Below, piece after piece: positions 1 through 7,398 of a DNA stretch of 33,945 bases. How positions within the stretch are numbered: the stretch's first letter is position 1; each line of letters begins with the position of its first letter. The stretch lies in the NCBI GenBank assembly GCA_015065505.1, contig SVQE01000028.1, positions 1 to 33,945 on the forward strand, given 5' to 3'. The position numbers and the translations under genes are program-made. The notes under the pieces are model-generated. The model did not search any database and was not told where the DNA came from. It saw only the letters and a program-made list of their open reading frames with translations. This stretch comes from Oscillospiraceae bacterium. GTDB lineage: Bacteria > Bacillota > Clostridia > Oscillospirales > Acutalibacteraceae.

Positions 1-103
1 GCTCAAATTAAATAACTAAGAGCAATATATTTCAATCACGCAGGATGTTTTGACGAGGCAGCGGTCGCAAACGAACCGTTTCTCATCCCATCTGTGACGA
101 GAA

Positions 104-134
104 AAGCACAAAACCGCCCCTAAAGGACGGTTTT
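104..134 (-). terminator. Rho-independent terminator of the tRNA-Arg gene
   Basis: On the minus strand, AAAACCGTCC and GGGGCGGTTTT pair around a TTTA loop about 10 bases past the tRNA 3' end. A T-rich tail follows. It closes a single-gene tRNA transcript. Confidence 0.8.
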
Positions 135-143
135 GGCATTTCT

Positions 144-220
144 TGGCGTCCCCGGCGAGATTCGAACTCACGGCCTTTCGCTTAGGAGGCGAACGCTCTA
201 TCCTGCTGAGCTACGGAGAC
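144..220 (-). tRNA. tRNA-Arg (anticodon CCU)
   Basis: Read on the minus strand, this 77-nt sequence folds as a full cloverleaf. The acceptor arms GTCTCCG and CGGGGAC pair with one G-U. The D arm is GCTC/GAGC. The anticodon stem TTCGC/GCGAA holds the loop CTCCTAA, so the anticodon is CCT and it reads AGG. The T arm GTGAG/CTCGC holds the loop TTCGAAT. The discriminator is G and the terminal CCA is encoded. It decodes a minor arginine codon, which fits a genome that uses AGA and AGG alongside CGN. It has its own promoter and terminator. Confidence 0.96.
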
Positions 221-231
221 ATTTCTTAAAT

Positions 232-260
232 ATTATATATACAGAAGTGTTATTTGTCAA
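232..260 (-). promoter_or_regulatory. Sigma-A promoter of the tRNA-Arg gene
   Basis: On the minus strand, a perfect TTGACA (255-260) and a perfect TATAAT (232-237) are 17 bases apart. The predicted start lies only a few bases upstream of the tRNA 5' end. A consensus promoter is usual for a stable RNA gene. Confidence 0.85.
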
Positions 261-648
261 TTCTAAATAACATATATTATAAGATATAAATTATATAATT
301 CTTTTCATTATATATTGCAATACGGGGAGGGGATAATGAACAACCTATGCAACAATAGTCTATTTTTGTAAGAATTAAGTGTTCATATTTTGCGTCAACA
401 TATTGGAAATGCAGTGGCGTATACCGAGGGCGGTAACAATATATTGTATAAATAATGAAAAATCGCCTTAAAAAGTTACAAACTGTAAGTTTTCTGTAAG
501 CTCTTTTTTCATTTTTTACCAAAAAATCACTTTATCGCTTTTATGTGATAAAGTACGAAACCACTATATTTGGGATGCAATCGTTATTGTATACTAATAA
601 CCGACGGTGCATTTGTGCAATATTACTAAAAAGTTGAGCTGTTTTTTG
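261..648. other. Intergenic stretch without a supported gene
   Basis: This AT-rich region lies between the tRNA promoter and the next rightward promoter. It holds a short inverted repeat (CTTTATC near 532 with GATAAAG near 548) and an 11-codon frame after a purine-rich GGGGAGGGG at 324-332, starting ATG at 336. Neither is convincing as a gene. I see no conserved RNA element. Confidence 0.5.
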
Positions 649-676
649 TTGACAATTGAGATAATAGTGTTATAAT
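649..676 (+). promoter_or_regulatory. Sigma-A promoter of the 3D-domain gene
   Basis: TTGACA at 649-654 and TATAAT at 671-676 are separated by 16 bases. The predicted start near 683 gives a leader of about 80 nt before the ATG at 766. Confidence 0.85.
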
Positions 677-682
677 GACCAC

Positions 683-765
683 GCTTCAGGGCAATATTGA
701 TATAGGGGGCTGCCCCAAATAAAGCCCGAAAGACCTCGAAATGAGGTCTGGAAAAGGAGAAAGAA
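683..765 (+). promoter_or_regulatory. Structured 5' leader of the 3D-domain gene
   Basis: The leader can form an outer GGGC/GCCC stem (689-692 with 724-727) that encloses a GGGG-GCUG-CCCC hairpin (705-716). A perfect 7-bp hairpin AGACCTC/GAGGTCT follows (731-749), just before the ribosome site AAGGAG (754-759). This compact structure upstream of a wall-remodelling gene could be a cis-regulator. It does not match the c-di-AMP, c-di-GMP, fluoride or ZTP aptamer cores that I know. Confidence 0.45.
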
Positions 766-1989
766 ATGAGTAAGTTATCAGATACTGCTAAAAATATATC
801 GCTTAGAAAAGTATTAGCAGCAGTAATTGCAATAGTGCTCGTTATAACAGTTTATACATCAACAGCATTCGCTGATTCAGGCAAAAGATATGATGTAACA
901 GTTATTGATGCAGGTGAAACTCTCACCGTATCAACAAACCTCAGTCAGCCGCTTGAAATTCTCAGCAATGCAGGCATCACCGTTAATTCCGATGATAAAG
1001 TCGATGTTTCGGCTTTCACAGAGGGTGAAGGCGGTGAAATCGTAATCAACAGACTTAACACAGTAAGCATTGATTTTGAAGGCAATATTCAGGCTTACGA
1101 GGTTTATTCAACAACTGTGGGCGACGCACTTAATGAAATTGGTGTTCAGCTCGGCGAAAAGGATGAAGTAAGCTATTCATCGGATGCCAAGGTTGAAAAC
1201 GGAATGGTTATCAAAATTAAGGCTGCTCTTTCTGTTTCACTTGAAGCAGACGGAAAGAAAGCTAAATATGCTATCACCGAAGGAACAGTTGCAGACCTTA
1301 TTAAGCTTGCAGGCGTTGAGCTTGCAGCGGCAGACTACACAGAGCCCGCTCTTGATAAGAAGCTTAAGGCAGATATGAAGGTTAAAGTGTTCAGAGTTGA
1401 ATACAAAAAAGAAACCAGAACGGAAAAAATCAAGTTCAAAACCGAAACAAAGAAGGATAAGAAGCTCAGCGAAAGCAAAAGAGAGGTTCTTACAAAGGGC
1501 AAAAACGGCTCTAAGGATGTAACATATAATGTTAGATATGTTAACGGCAAGGAAGAGAGCAAGGAAAAGCTTTCAGAGGTTGTTACAAAAGAGGCTGTAA
1601 CAGAGGTTGTTAAGGTTGGAACCAAAAAGGATGCCGTTAAGTCAAACGGCGTAACCTCAAAGGGCGGCTTCACCGTTGGTCAGAAAATCAGCGGAAGATA
1701 TACCCACTACTGTGCATGCTCAACCTGCAACGGCTCAGGCTCGGGCGTAACCTCAAGCGGAAGAAGAATCCGCAACGGTATGAGCAATCCTTACTACATT
1801 GCTTGTAACTGGCTTCCCCTCGGCTCTGTTATCAAGGTTAAGGGTCATAACTACACTGTTGTAGACAGAGGCGGCAGCGGACTTTCAAGAACAGGAAGAA
1901 TTGATATCTTCACTCCCGAAGGTCACTCAGCTTGCTACAGATACGGAACAGGCTCCTGCGAAATTGAAATTGTAAGACTTGGCTGGTAA
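766..1989 (+). CDS. Secreted DUF348-G5-3D domain protein (YabE/Rpf-like cell-wall enzyme)
   Basis: This 407-residue exported protein is likely a peptidoglycan-remodelling enzyme. A basic N terminus and a hydrophobic stretch (about 16-36) act as a signal or anchor. Two or more ubiquitin-like DUF348 repeats follow (about 43-160), then a lysine-rich G5-like segment (about 205-287) and a C-terminal 3D (double-psi beta-barrel) domain (about 308-407). The 3D domain shows a CACSTC cysteine cluster (316-321), VDRGG (D367) and RIDIF (D380). The first aspartate of the usual three appears as Asn in ACNWLPLG (residue 348). The architecture resembles B. subtilis YabE and Rpf/Sps proteins; the catalytic role is inferred from MltA-like 3D folds. 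The start is set by AAGGAG six bases upstream. It is a single-gene unit with its own promoter and terminator. Confidence 0.88.
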   Translation: MSKLSDTAKNISLRKVLAAVIAIVLVITVYTSTAFADSGKRYDVTVIDAGETLTVSTNLSQPLEILSNAGITVNSDDKVDVSAFTEGEGGEIVINRLNTVSIDFEGNIQAYEVYSTTVGDALNEIGVQLGEKDEVSYSSDAKVENGMVIKIKAALSVSLEADGKKAKYAITEGTVADLIKLAGVELAAADYTEPALDKKLKADMKVKVFRVEYKKETRTEKIKFKTETKKDKKLSESKREVLTKGKNGSKDVTYNVRYVNGKEESKEKLSEVVTKEAVTEVVKVGTKKDAVKSNGVTSKGGFTVGQKISGRYTHYCACSTCNGSGSGVTSSGRRIRNGMSNPYYIACNWLPLGSVIKVKGHNYTVVDRGGSGLSRTGRIDIFTPEGHSACYRYGTGSCEIEIVRLGW

Positions 1990-1999
1990 TGCCTATAAT

Positions 2000-2033
2000 A
2001 AAATCCCACGGATTTGAAACCGTGGGATTTTTT
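2000..2033. terminator. Terminator after the 3D-domain gene, shared with the converging gene
   Basis: AAATCCCACGG and CCGTGGGATTT form an 11-bp stem around an 8-base loop, followed by TTTTTT on the plus strand. The A-run on the left gives a T-run on the minus strand, so it can also stop the converging gene that ends at 2042. Confidence 0.85.
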
Positions 2034-2041
2034 GCGATTAT

Positions 2042-2821
2042 TCAGTAGCAAATAACCTCTTTTTCAACTTCTTCAATAATGCTTTTATCAATGCTATCGG
2101 CGTTGAGAATATAAACACAGTTAAGTTTTGGATTGAAAAAACCGATTTTATTAATACCGTTGAAGATTTCATTTTCTGAATGCTTGCCCATTATGTAATA
2201 CATAAGGAGCTGGAGCGTGTGCTTGCTTTTAATCGGGCTTTTTGAAACCTTGAAATCCCACATTGTGTCCTCTGTGAGAAAATCTCCGTCACCCGAGCTT
2301 ACCTTTAAAGAATAACCGTTAGGCTTAAAGGTAAAGCCGTCCTTTTTAATCGGTCCGTATTCGTCAAAGAAGCGAACGCCGCGATTCACCATTATTCTGA
2401 TGTCGTTAACGGTATTCTCATCGGGATTTGTGTCGCTGTGAGTTTTTGCCATTGCGGCAGCTTTGGTGTTTCTTATCCAAACATCAAAGGTGGCAAGCTT
2501 GCAGGCATTTATAATTGATTGGTCGTCAAGACCTGTTATACCATCCAAAAGCCCGTCGGCAACTGCCTCGGCATCCTCAACGCCGCGCTCCTGTGCTCTT
2601 CTTGCGCCCGACATTGAAATGCCGAAAGCGTCCTCCTTCGGAGTTCCTATGGCAAACCTTGTCAGATAGTCAACGGCTAAGCCCACTATTATGGGTGAGA
2701 TGTTGTTTAAATCTTTGAGTTCCTGCTCATCCTCAAGCTGAATCAAAGTGAATTGTGAAGGCTTGATATAGCCTCCTCTGGGTTGTTTTGTTTTTTCCGC
2801 TACAAATGATACGGGAAACAT
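2042..2821 (-). CDS. Orphan protein with a PD-(D/E)XK (RecB/Cas4-like) nuclease signature
   Basis: This 259-residue soluble protein has no name that I recognise. Its C-terminal third carries the order of residues typical of the PD-(D/E)XK superfamily: GDGDFL (177-182, candidate metal aspartate D180), WDFKVSK (188-194, the D189-x-K191 element) and QLLMYYIMG (204-212, the glutamine helix of RecB/Cas4-type members). The N-terminal half holds GLAVDYLTRF (47-56) and is mostly helical. A DNA-processing role is inferred from these motifs only. The start follows an AGAAGGAA ribosome site. There is no partner helicase, methylase or cas gene beside it, so it appears to stand alone. A minus-strand promoter and a palindrome lie upstream. 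Confidence 0.75.
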   Translation of the reverse strand: MFPVSFVAEKTKQPRGGYIKPSQFTLIQLEDEQELKDLNNISPIIVGLAVDYLTRFAIGTPKEDAFGISMSGARRAQERGVEDAEAVADGLLDGITGLDDQSIINACKLATFDVWIRNTKAAAMAKTHSDTNPDENTVNDIRIMVNRGVRFFDEYGPIKKDGFTFKPNGYSLKVSSGDGDFLTEDTMWDFKVSKSPIKSKHTLQLLMYYIMGKHSENEIFNGINKIGFFNPKLNCVYILNADSIDKSIIEEVEKEVICY

Positions 2822-2848
2822 AAATATTCCTTCTTTCTTTGAAATTTC

Positions 2849-2869
2849 TGAAAGCGTTTTGTGCTTTCA
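2849..2869. promoter_or_regulatory. Palindrome in the leader of the PD-(D/E)XK gene (possible cre/operator)
   Basis: TGAAAGC and GCTTTCA form a perfect 7-bp inverted repeat around GTTTTGT. It lies between the promoter (2875-2903) and the start codon (2821). The left part, TGAAAGCGTTTTGT, fits 12 of 14 positions of the Firmicute CcpA cre consensus as I recall it. It could be a protein-binding operator or an RNA hairpin. Confidence 0.4.
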
Positions 2870-2874
2870 AGGCA

Positions 2875-2903
2875 TACATACCACAAAGAAAAATGAATGT
2901 CAA
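2875..2903 (-). promoter_or_regulatory. Sigma-A promoter of the PD-(D/E)XK gene
   Basis: On the minus strand TTGACA (2898-2903) and TATGTA (2875-2880) are separated by 17 bases, with a TGG immediately before the -10 box. Confidence 0.65.
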
Positions 2904-2984
2904 TACATCGTATACAGCCGAAATTCGTTAATTCTTTCCTTAGCCGCGCCTCTTATTTCCTACCTTATTTTTTCATAAAATCTG

Positions 2985-3317
2985 CTCTTATTTGTGCTCT
3001 TATTTCTTTCGTTATTTTTCGCTGTTAACAAGTGTTTTAAAGAAAAAACGGCTCAATAAAGCCATTTTTTGAAAGAGGGTAATTTCTCGGTAAAAAAGGA
3101 CTGAAAATGCCGCTTGCTCTGAGCCGACCGAAAAGAGGCCTGTATATTTATGCATTTTTCATACAAAAAATTTTTTGAAAATTTTTTAAGAGCTTTGCTT
3201 AACGAATATATAAACGAATGAATTAAAAAAGCGATAAAAATGCAGATATCTTAGTGAAATAAGAACGCTGTTAACGAATGAAATAACGAAAGGAATAACA
3301 GCGATAAATAAGAACGC
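2985..3317. repeat. Degenerate direct and inverted repeats in a 600-bp gene-free stretch
   Basis: The stretch 2822-3425 has no credible gene. A unit of roughly 45 bp beginning TTAACGAAT and containing AAATAACGAAAG and AGCGATAAATAAG occurs near 3271-3317. A looser direct copy lies near 3199-3243. An inverted copy (AAATAACGAAAG on the minus strand) lies near 2985-3029, next to short GCTCTTATTT repeats. The copies are diverged. No transposase is present, so this could be a decayed miniature element or repeated binding sites. Confidence 0.5.
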
Positions 3318-3333
3318 AAAACAAAATGATTTA

Positions 3334-3362
3334 TTGACTATTACGGTATTTAATGCTATTAT
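3334..3362 (+). promoter_or_regulatory. Extended -10 promoter just before the truncated peptidase gene
   Basis: TTGACT (3334-3339) and TATTAT (3357-3362) have a 17-base spacer, with TGC before the -10 box. It shares 27 of 35 bases with the aroF promoter region at 6146-6180, including ATACCAAA just past the -10 box. Confidence 0.65.
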
Positions 3363-3425
3363 ACCAAAGCAAGCAGAGAACATTGGCTTGCCTCAGGTCC
3401 GTTAATTGAAAATGCTATTACTGAT

Positions 3426-4502
3426 ATGCTTGCTTATCCAACAAACAATGAACTTAGACGTTATTTAAGAGGAACCGATTGTTCATCATCGGTTTGCTAT
3501 GCTTGGAGAGCAGCATTAGGACATCCTGAGAGAACATGCGGAATACTAATGTCAACAGTACAACACAACAATCAATTTTGTTCTGCATATACCTGTGAAA
3601 AAATAGTAAAGGACGGAAATGACACTCGAGCACGAAATGGGTATGGTGATTATGTTAATTATGTTGGCAATTATACCCCTTCCGGTTCAAATACATATGT
3701 TAATTTAAGAGATAGTATAGACGATGTTTATTCTGATGTATACGCATATATGCAACCCGGAGATTTTCTGGTTCAGAATACAGCAACTAGGTCTCATGTA
3801 AGGCTTGTTGAAAAAGTTGTTATAAAGCGCAATAGTAACAATTCAATAAACCCATATAAAAGCTATGTAGTTATTTCTGACCAAGGATCAACAATTAAAG
3901 ATTGTACTAATAATGCATATACAAATGATGATGAGAAATATTACAAAACAACATGGCATGTAGGATATAGCGGCGGTAAATATACAGCTCCTTCAGGTAC
4001 GAAGTATAATAATTATAACTTTTATAAACTTGCAGGTAAAAATAATGATGGCGAAACACGAGTTTACTATCTTCCATACAGATATAACGGTCATACAGCT
4101 AATTATGTAATTGGATTTATTCCAGGTAATATTACTGAAAGTGAGATTGAGCTCAATTGGAATGAACAAAATCCCGAATATTGCAATGGCTTTGAATTGG
4201 TTTATGCAACCGATGCCGATTTTTCAGATGCACAAACTCTAATCTTCAACAATCCTAAAAAGAACAATTGCACCCTTAGAAACCTAGAAAAGGGCAAGAC
4301 ATATTATATCAAAATGAGGGCATATAATATTCACGAGGATGGAAAGAAGGAATATTCAGGCTACAATAACTGGCTTAGAATTAATACCAATACTAAAGAT
4401 GTTTACAGACAAGACGCGCCAAATCCAAAGGAAGTTTCACAAAAAGAATATAAAGAATATGTCTATGATGATATTTCATATGAATATGAATTAGACAAAT
4501 GA
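3426..4502 (+). CDS. NlpC/P60- or CHAP-like cysteine peptidase with fibronectin III tail, probably missing its N terminus
   Basis: The frame encodes 358 residues. GTDCSSSVCYAW near residues 16-27 looks like the catalytic-cysteine loop of an NlpC/P60-type peptidase. PGDFLVQ and RSHVRLVEKV (about 111-130) supply the likely histidine strand. A single Fn3-like module follows (about 230-320, with KGKTYYIKMRAYN), then an acidic tail. Such proteins normally have a signal peptide and more sequence before the cysteine; here there is neither. The first ATG has no ribosome site, and the open frame continues upstream without a start codon to a stop at 3351, reading protein-like residues (EHWLASGPLIENA). 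I infer a 5' deletion that placed the 3' part of the gene next to a promoter. It lies 49 bases before a BspA-like gene and could be co-transcribed. Confidence 0.6.
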   Translation: MLAYPTNNELRRYLRGTDCSSSVCYAWRAALGHPERTCGILMSTVQHNNQFCSAYTCEKIVKDGNDTRARNGYGDYVNYVGNYTPSGSNTYVNLRDSIDDVYSDVYAYMQPGDFLVQNTATRSHVRLVEKVVIKRNSNNSINPYKSYVVISDQGSTIKDCTNNAYTNDDEKYYKTTWHVGYSGGKYTAPSGTKYNNYNFYKLAGKNNDGETRVYYLPYRYNGHTANYVIGFIPGNITESEIELNWNEQNPEYCNGFELVYATDADFSDAQTLIFNNPKKNNCTLRNLEKGKTYYIKMRAYNIHEDGKKEYSGYNNWLRINTNTKDVYRQDAPNPKEVSQKEYKEYVYDDISYEYELDK

Positions 4503-4551
4503 CGCACAAATATTATTAACTGTTTATTTCAAGAAAGGTTGTGAAAATATT

Positions 4552-6090
4552 ATGAAAAAAGCACTATCAATTCTATTATCCGTATTAATACTTTTCAGCG
4601 TATTTTCATCTTTTACCGCTTTTGCTGTAGAAACTTCGGGTAAATGCGGTGAAAATGCAACCTATGAGCTTAAAGACGGCGTTTTGACAATATCGGGTAA
4701 AGGGGAAATGGAGGATTTTTCCGAAGACTTATCAGCAGGCAAGAGACGCAGCATATGGAAAAACAACACAAAAATTACAAAGGTTGTTGTTAAAAGTGGA
4801 ATTACAAGCGTTGGCGGAGAAGCATTTGTTAACTGCACGAATATTGCAAGCATTAGTCTTCCAAAAACCATTAAGAAAATTAAATACTATGCATTTCAAG
4901 GATGCTCGGGATTAACAAAAGTAACCCTGCCCGAAAAACTTGAAATAATCGGTAAAAAGGCTTTTGAGGGCACAGGATTGGAAACAATAGTTATTCCTAA
5001 AAGCGTTCAGCAAATAGGCGACACTGCTTTTTATAGATGCAAAAGCCTCAGCAAAATTACACTGCCCGATACCGTTAAAGATATAGGAAATGCGGCGTTT
5101 AGTCAGACAGCGTACTTTAAAGATGAAAACAATTGGGAAGACGACGCGCTGTATATAGGGAAAACATTAATAAAGGTTAAAAAAGCGAGCCATGAAGTAT
5201 ATAAGATTAAAGACAGAACGCTTACCGTTGCCCGAAAGGCGTTTGAAGCTTCGGACAAGGTATTAAAGAAAATTGAATTTCCGACAAGTTTAAAAAATCT
5301 TCCGCTGAGTGTTTTTGGCACATTTATCAATCCGAATGTTAACGAGGGCAAATCCTATGATGTTTTTATTCCGAAAAGCATTACATATATAATCAATGAT
5401 TATATTGTTGATACAGGAGGAATAAACAGTGTTAAGGTTTCTTCAAAAAACACCCATTATGACAGCAGAAAAAGCTGCAATGCGATTATTGAGACAAAAA
5501 CTAATACGCTGATTTTTGGATGTGAGAAATCCACTATTCCCAACACTGTTGAAAAAATAGCAGAATATGCGTTTTACAGTGTTAATAAAGAATATCTCTT
5601 TATTCCGAAAAGTGTTAAAAAAATTGAGGACAAAGCGTTTAAGGATACTTTTATTGGAACAATTTACTACAGCGGCAGCACTTCTGACTGGAAAAGGGTT
5701 AAAGTTGTTTACGATAAAATCGGCGATAAAGAGATTTATGATTATAAATACAGCAAAAGCATAGAAAATGAAACTATTTATACGGCTGTTAAATATTATC
5801 ATAGCACTCCGATTAAGGTCAAGAAGCTGACATCAGGAAAAAAGAGTTTTAAAGTAACATTTAACAAGCTCGGCGGAGCAAAAGGATATCAGATCCAGTA
5901 TTCGACCGATAAGAAATTTAAAAAATATGTTCACAAGGTAACGCTTAAGGGCAACAAAACCTTCTCCAGAACCGTTAAAGGTCTTTCGGCAAAAAAGAAA
6001 TACTATGTTCGGGTAAGGGGTTATAGCGTTAAAAACGGAAAAAACATCTATGCCAATTGGTCTAAGAGCAAAAGCATTAAAACAAAATAA
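4552..6090 (+). CDS. Secreted BspA-type leucine-rich-repeat protein with Fn3 domain
   Basis: This 512-residue surface or secreted protein starts with a clear signal peptide (1-25, cleavage after AFA). A short N-terminal BspA module follows (CGENATYELKDGVLTISGKG, about 32-51). LRR_5 repeats of about 23 residues (for example IPKSVQQIGDTAFYRC) run to about 220 and resume at about 315-385, broken by an irregular segment. A C-terminal Fn3-like module (about 420-512) ends in a basic WSKSKSIKTK tail. There is no LPXTG, SLH or transmembrane anchor. BspA-type LRR proteins are usually adhesins or protein-binding surface factors; the ligand cannot be told. AAAGG 13 bases upstream of the ATG is a fair ribosome site. 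It pairs with the truncated peptidase upstream. Confidence 0.88.
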   Translation: MKKALSILLSVLILFSVFSSFTAFAVETSGKCGENATYELKDGVLTISGKGEMEDFSEDLSAGKRRSIWKNNTKITKVVVKSGITSVGGEAFVNCTNIASISLPKTIKKIKYYAFQGCSGLTKVTLPEKLEIIGKKAFEGTGLETIVIPKSVQQIGDTAFYRCKSLSKITLPDTVKDIGNAAFSQTAYFKDENNWEDDALYIGKTLIKVKKASHEVYKIKDRTLTVARKAFEASDKVLKKIEFPTSLKNLPLSVFGTFINPNVNEGKSYDVFIPKSITYIINDYIVDTGGINSVKVSSKNTHYDSRKSCNAIIETKTNTLIFGCEKSTIPNTVEKIAEYAFYSVNKEYLFIPKSVKKIEDKAFKDTFIGTIYYSGSTSDWKRVKVVYDKIGDKEIYDYKYSKSIENETIYTAVKYYHSTPIKVKKLTSGKKSFKVTFNKLGGAKGYQIQYSTDKKFKKYVHKVTLKGNKTFSRTVKGLSAKKKYYVRVRGYSVKNGKNIYANWSKSKSIKTK

Positions 6091-6099
6091 TAGTAAAAT

Positions 6100-6132
6100 G
6101 AGCGTGGCTATGCCGCGCTCAAACGTTTTTTA
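6100..6132 (+). terminator. Terminator after the BspA-type gene
   Basis: GAGCGTGGC and GCCGCGCTC form a 9-bp stem (one G-U) with a 3-base loop, followed after AAACG by a T-run at 6126-6132. Confidence 0.75.
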
Positions 6133-6145
6133 AGGATATTTTTAT

Positions 6146-6174
6146 TTGACTATTTCTTATATAAATGCTATCAT
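6146..6174 (+). promoter_or_regulatory. Extended -10 promoter of aroF
   Basis: TTGACT (6146-6151) and TATCAT (6169-6174), spacer 17, TGC before the -10 box. The predicted start near 6181 leaves only about 15 bases before the ATG, so there is no room for a leader attenuator. Confidence 0.75.
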
Positions 6175-6195
6175 ACCAAATCAGAGGTGAAAACT

Positions 6196-7236
6196 ATGGA
6201 TAATATGGTAAATACGGATTTCAAGAGAAAGCTTCCTATTCCGCAGGAAATAAAAGAGCAGTTCCCGTTATCAGCGCAGGCAACTGCAATTAAGGATGCG
6301 CGCGACAGAGAAATTGCAAGCGTATTCAAGGGCGAAAGCGATAAATTTTTACTTATTATAGGTCCGTGCTCGGCTGACAGAGCGGATTCCGTTTTGGATT
6401 ACATACACCGTCTTAAAGATGTTCAGAAGGAAGTTGAGGATAAAATCCTCATCATCCCGAGAATATACACGGGTAAGCCGAGAACAACGGGTGCAGGCTA
6501 TAAGGGAATGCTTCATCAGCCCGACCCCGATAAGAAGCCCGATATGCTTGAGGGCATTATTGCAATAAGAAATCTTCACAAGGATGCAATCGAGCAAACA
6601 GGCTTTGCGTGCGCCGATGAAATGCTCTATCCCGAAAACGCAAGATATCTTTCAGATTTGCTTTCATATATCGCAGTGGGCGCAAGAAGCGTTGAAAACC
6701 AGGAGCACCGCCTTGTTTCAAGCGGACTCAATATTCCCGTTGGTATGAAAAACCCGACAAGCGGCGATTTTTCAATTATGCTCAACGCAATCAAGGCGGC
6801 TCAGGGCTCGCACACCTTCCTTTACAGAGGCTGGGAGGTTGAAAGCAGGGGCAATGAGCTTGCACACGCAATTCTTCGCGGCAGCGTTGATAAGCACGGC
6901 ATTAACCATCAGAACTATCACTACGAGGATTTACGAATTCTTTACGATATGTATTGCTGCGGCGGATTTGAAAACCCTGCCGTAATCATCGATACAAACC
7001 ATTCCAATTCGGGTAAGAATTATCTTGCACAGATAAGAATTGCAAAAGAGGTTATTCACTCAATCCATAATAACGATGATATAAAGAATATGGTTAAAGG
7101 CTTTATGATTGAATCGTATATTGAGGACGGCTGCCAGAAGATTGAGGACGGCGTTTACGGCAAATCAATCACCGACCCCTGCCTCGGATGGGACAAGACC
7201 AAAGAGCTTATTTATACAATAGCGGAAAGACTTTAA
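6196..7236 (+). CDS. aroF: 3-deoxy-7-phosphoheptulonate (DAHP) synthase, class I AroFGH type
   Basis: This is the first enzyme of the shikimate pathway: it condenses phosphoenolpyruvate and erythrose 4-phosphate. The 346 residues match the E. coli AroF/G/H length. Visible landmarks are IIGPCSAD (54-61), RIYTGKPRTTG (89-99, substrate phosphate and PEP binding), VGMKNPTSGDF, HTFLYRGW, DTNHSNSGK (metal and substrate ligands) and the C-terminal GKSITDPCLGW. The start is ATG at 6196, because AGAGGTG at 6183-6189 serves as the ribosome site; the in-frame GTG at 6187 lies within that site and is unlikely to be used. It is a single gene on its own promoter, with no other aro gene beside it. Which aromatic amino acid inhibits it cannot be read with confidence. 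Confidence 0.95.
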   Translation: MDNMVNTDFKRKLPIPQEIKEQFPLSAQATAIKDARDREIASVFKGESDKFLLIIGPCSADRADSVLDYIHRLKDVQKEVEDKILIIPRIYTGKPRTTGAGYKGMLHQPDPDKKPDMLEGIIAIRNLHKDAIEQTGFACADEMLYPENARYLSDLLSYIAVGARSVENQEHRLVSSGLNIPVGMKNPTSGDFSIMLNAIKAAQGSHTFLYRGWEVESRGNELAHAILRGSVDKHGINHQNYHYEDLRILYDMYCCGGFENPAVIIDTNHSNSGKNYLAQIRIAKEVIHSIHNNDDIKNMVKGFMIESYIEDGCQKIEDGVYGKSITDPCLGWDKTKELIYTIAERL

Positions 7237-7237
7237 A

Positions 7238-7297
7238 GCTGCGAGTTGCGAGCCCCAAGTTCCGAGTTCTTGGTTACTCGCTTCGCTCAAACAATTA
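7238..7297 (+). repeat. Dispersed heptad repeat, copy A
   Basis: The copy starts 2 bases after the aroF stop codon. It is built of near-tandem 7-base units of the form GAGYTSC, ending GGTTACTCGCTTCGCTCAA. The RNA can pair GCGAG with CTCGC and, inside it, CCAAG with CTTGG. A weaker inverted stretch with AACTCGGAGCTCGG lies at 7323-7336, so copy A may be part of a larger foldback up to about 7356. Confidence 0.75.
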
Positions 7298-7358
7298 TAA
7301 TAAGCCGTGCGCAGCACCATTAAACTCGGAGCTCGGCACTATGTACTTGAAACTCAAA

Positions 7359-7397
7359 AAAATAAATCCCCGATTTCTCGGGGATTTTATTTTTTTG
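7359..7397. terminator. Bidirectional terminator between aroF and gap
   Basis: AAATCCCCGA (7364-7373) and TCGGGGATTT (7378-7387) pair around TTTC. T-runs follow on both strands, so it can end both converging transcripts. Confidence 0.88.
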
Positions 7398-7398
7398 T

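Noticed and set aside
1-103. Gene end or mobile-element end at the left window edge
   Set aside because: No frame, stem or motif could be supported in the first 103 bases.
336-371. 11-codon frame after GGGGAGGGG
   Set aside because: It is too short and no promoter was seen before it; the purine run is not a clear ribosome site.
277-522. 81-codon minus-strand frame
   Set aside because: It has no ribosome site, begins with TTG, has an odd composition and lies in an AT-rich leader between two promoters.
683-765. c-di-AMP (ydaO) or c-di-GMP riboswitch
   Set aside because: The leader is about 80 nt and lacks the conserved cores of those aptamers; only a generic structured leader is claimed.
6187-6195. 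GTG start of aroF at 6187
   Set aside because: This GTG is part of the ribosome site AGAGGTG for ATG 6196.
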